From the NCBI GenBank assembly GCA_013398055.1, contig VZRS01004060.1:536761-600760 (forward strand): a stretch of DNA of 64,000 nucleotides, given 5' to 3'. The notes under the pieces were generated by a model. That model had not been told where the DNA came from, did no database searches, and worked only from the letters and a program-made list of their open reading frames with translations. Both the position numbers and the translations under genes were made by a program. The DNA comes from Ifrita kowaldi (taxonomy: Eukaryota > Chordata > Aves > Passeriformes > Cinclosomatidae). Of the stretch, positions 62,809 to 64,000 are shown piece after piece; within the stretch, counting starts at the first letter, position 1; the number at the start of each line of letters is the position of its first letter.

Positions 62809-64000
62809 TGAGCAAAAATTAGATTTTCCTATTCTAAATCCAGACAAAAATGTTAAAAAGCACCAATATTATGAACTGTCACTGAAGTTCAGATTCAGTT
62901 GAAATATTTGGGTTTAACAATTTTAAAAAGGAGTCCTTTCAGCATTAAACCATGACAGACATTAAAACTGCTTCTCTCAAAACCCTGACTTTTGGACAAT
63001 ATTCATTAATCCTGAACAAACCAAATAGTTGTAACGAAGTCCTGAAAAGGTCTGTGGAATAACAGACTGCACTGTAGCATCCAAGAGTATTTCTCAAGCT
63101 TCAGAAATCCAATCAATGGGAATTTATCAAGAAAGGGTTTTTTCCTATTTGCTTTTGTGAGTTCCAGTTTGCTCAAAAGATACCTTGTTTGCTGGGAAGT
63201 GTCATTGTCAATGAATGTCTCGTCTCCTAAGCAATTCTAAAAAATGGGGGTTGAAATTGTAGCAATATTAAAATGCTCTATTTCCTATATTAAAATATTT
63301 AGCACATTTTGCTAAAAATTATTATTTCATATGAAGTATTTCTGAAGAGTTTATAACTGCTTAATGTTTCAGGTGTTTTTGAAATATTAAAACCTATCAT
63401 CCATTTGCTCTGAACTTCAGAGAGAGAGTTTACAATTCTCTATCTTTCTTCTCTGGTTTTAGAATGAGAAAATAGAGTCACCCACATGCTCACAAATTTT
63501 GCAATTTGCTTAATCCCTTTCCTTCCCCAAATTCAGTGGCAATTTTCTTGCTTGGCATCCAGACAGAGCCGAACACAATCCCTGCCTTGAAGACCTACAT
63601 CTAAGACAGGTAGAATGCAGGGAAGCCTAAAAGAACAATGGCTATATTTTGTTCTTATTGTTCAAAAATTCTGTCTAGAGCTACCTCAGGTATTCTATGG
63701 CTCCCACAAAAGCCTTACGTCTTTCCTGACATTCCAAGGGCATTTTAAGCAGCACTAAATATCTGTGTTTTCACAAATAAATAGCATTCAAGAGGGCTAA
63801 ATGCTGCAAAGATCTTGCATTTGCAACAACCTGCAGCAGAACCAATTCATTACACGAAGGCTTTGGTTTTCTTTTGTGGTCTTGAAAAGAACACGGCAGT
63901 TTTCCTATGTGGAAAACCACTTGAACTCTATTTTGGGGTGAATGTTGGAAACTACTCATAGAATCTCTGGATGGGACTCTTTTCCTCGACATTTTGCTAC

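Larger units (their letters stand above)
61951..64000 (-). other. PKHD1 intron upstream of exon A (partial)
   Basis: Two plus-strand CR1 pieces (62035-62118 and 62600-62808). The last 1.2 kb is AT-rich and shows no exon I can support. Confidence 0.75.

Noticed and set aside
1..64000. miR-206/miR-133b cluster, which lies near PKHD1 in mammals
   Set aside because: I did not see the mature miR-206 sequence or its complement; the cluster lies outside the PKHD1 body in mammals and is not expected in these introns.

Overview
This looks like avian nuclear DNA from the middle of one large, intron-rich gene on the minus strand. About 45 short, 5'-truncated pieces resembling the CR1 LINE lie in both orientations. 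Most end in the octamer-like tail (ATTCTATG)n, or carry its complement at the start of minus-strand copies, which is typical of bird genomes. An older MIR/CORE-SINE-like fragment at about 2.2-2.4 kb also fits an amniote. There are no prokaryotic signals, no operon and no CRISPR.

The gene is read as PKHD1 (fibrocystin/polyductin). I found nine exons on the minus strand, in transcript order: 61767-61950, 55779-55929, 33083-33233, 21947-22159, 7356-7563, 6034-6179, 4059-4253, 3115-3240 and 376-509. Each has an AG acceptor and a GT donor. All eight exon-exon junctions agree in phase, giving one open frame of 1508 nt (about 502 codons). In order the exons encode an IPT/extracellular stretch, a G8 domain spread over three exons separated by roughly 11 and 14 kb, and the start of the right-handed parallel beta-helix (PbH1) region. 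The 5' part of the gene (signal peptide, most IPT/TIG repeats) must lie above 64 kb and the 3' part (more PbH1, second G8, transmembrane segment) below position 1. Ten N-X-S/T sequons agree with a secreted or lumenal ectodomain.

Layout: 0-7.6 kb is exon-rich (six exons). 7.6-21.9 kb, 22.2-33.1 kb and 33.2-55.8 kb are three long introns filled with CR1 pieces and simple repeats. 55.8-62 kb carries the two most upstream exons seen here and a 20-N assembly gap at 57490-57509, flanked by two near-identical 314-bp copies. 62-64 kb is intron. No second gene, tRNA, rRNA or intact mobile-element ORF could be supported. Most other open frames are CR1 shadows.

The most notable unexplained structure is a 50-bp-arm imperfect inverted repeat at 33281-33391. 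Its inner 19 bp are perfect with an 11-nt loop, and it lies just upstream of the acceptor of the exon that opens the G8 domain. I saw no convincing evidence of a previously undescribed multi-gene system.
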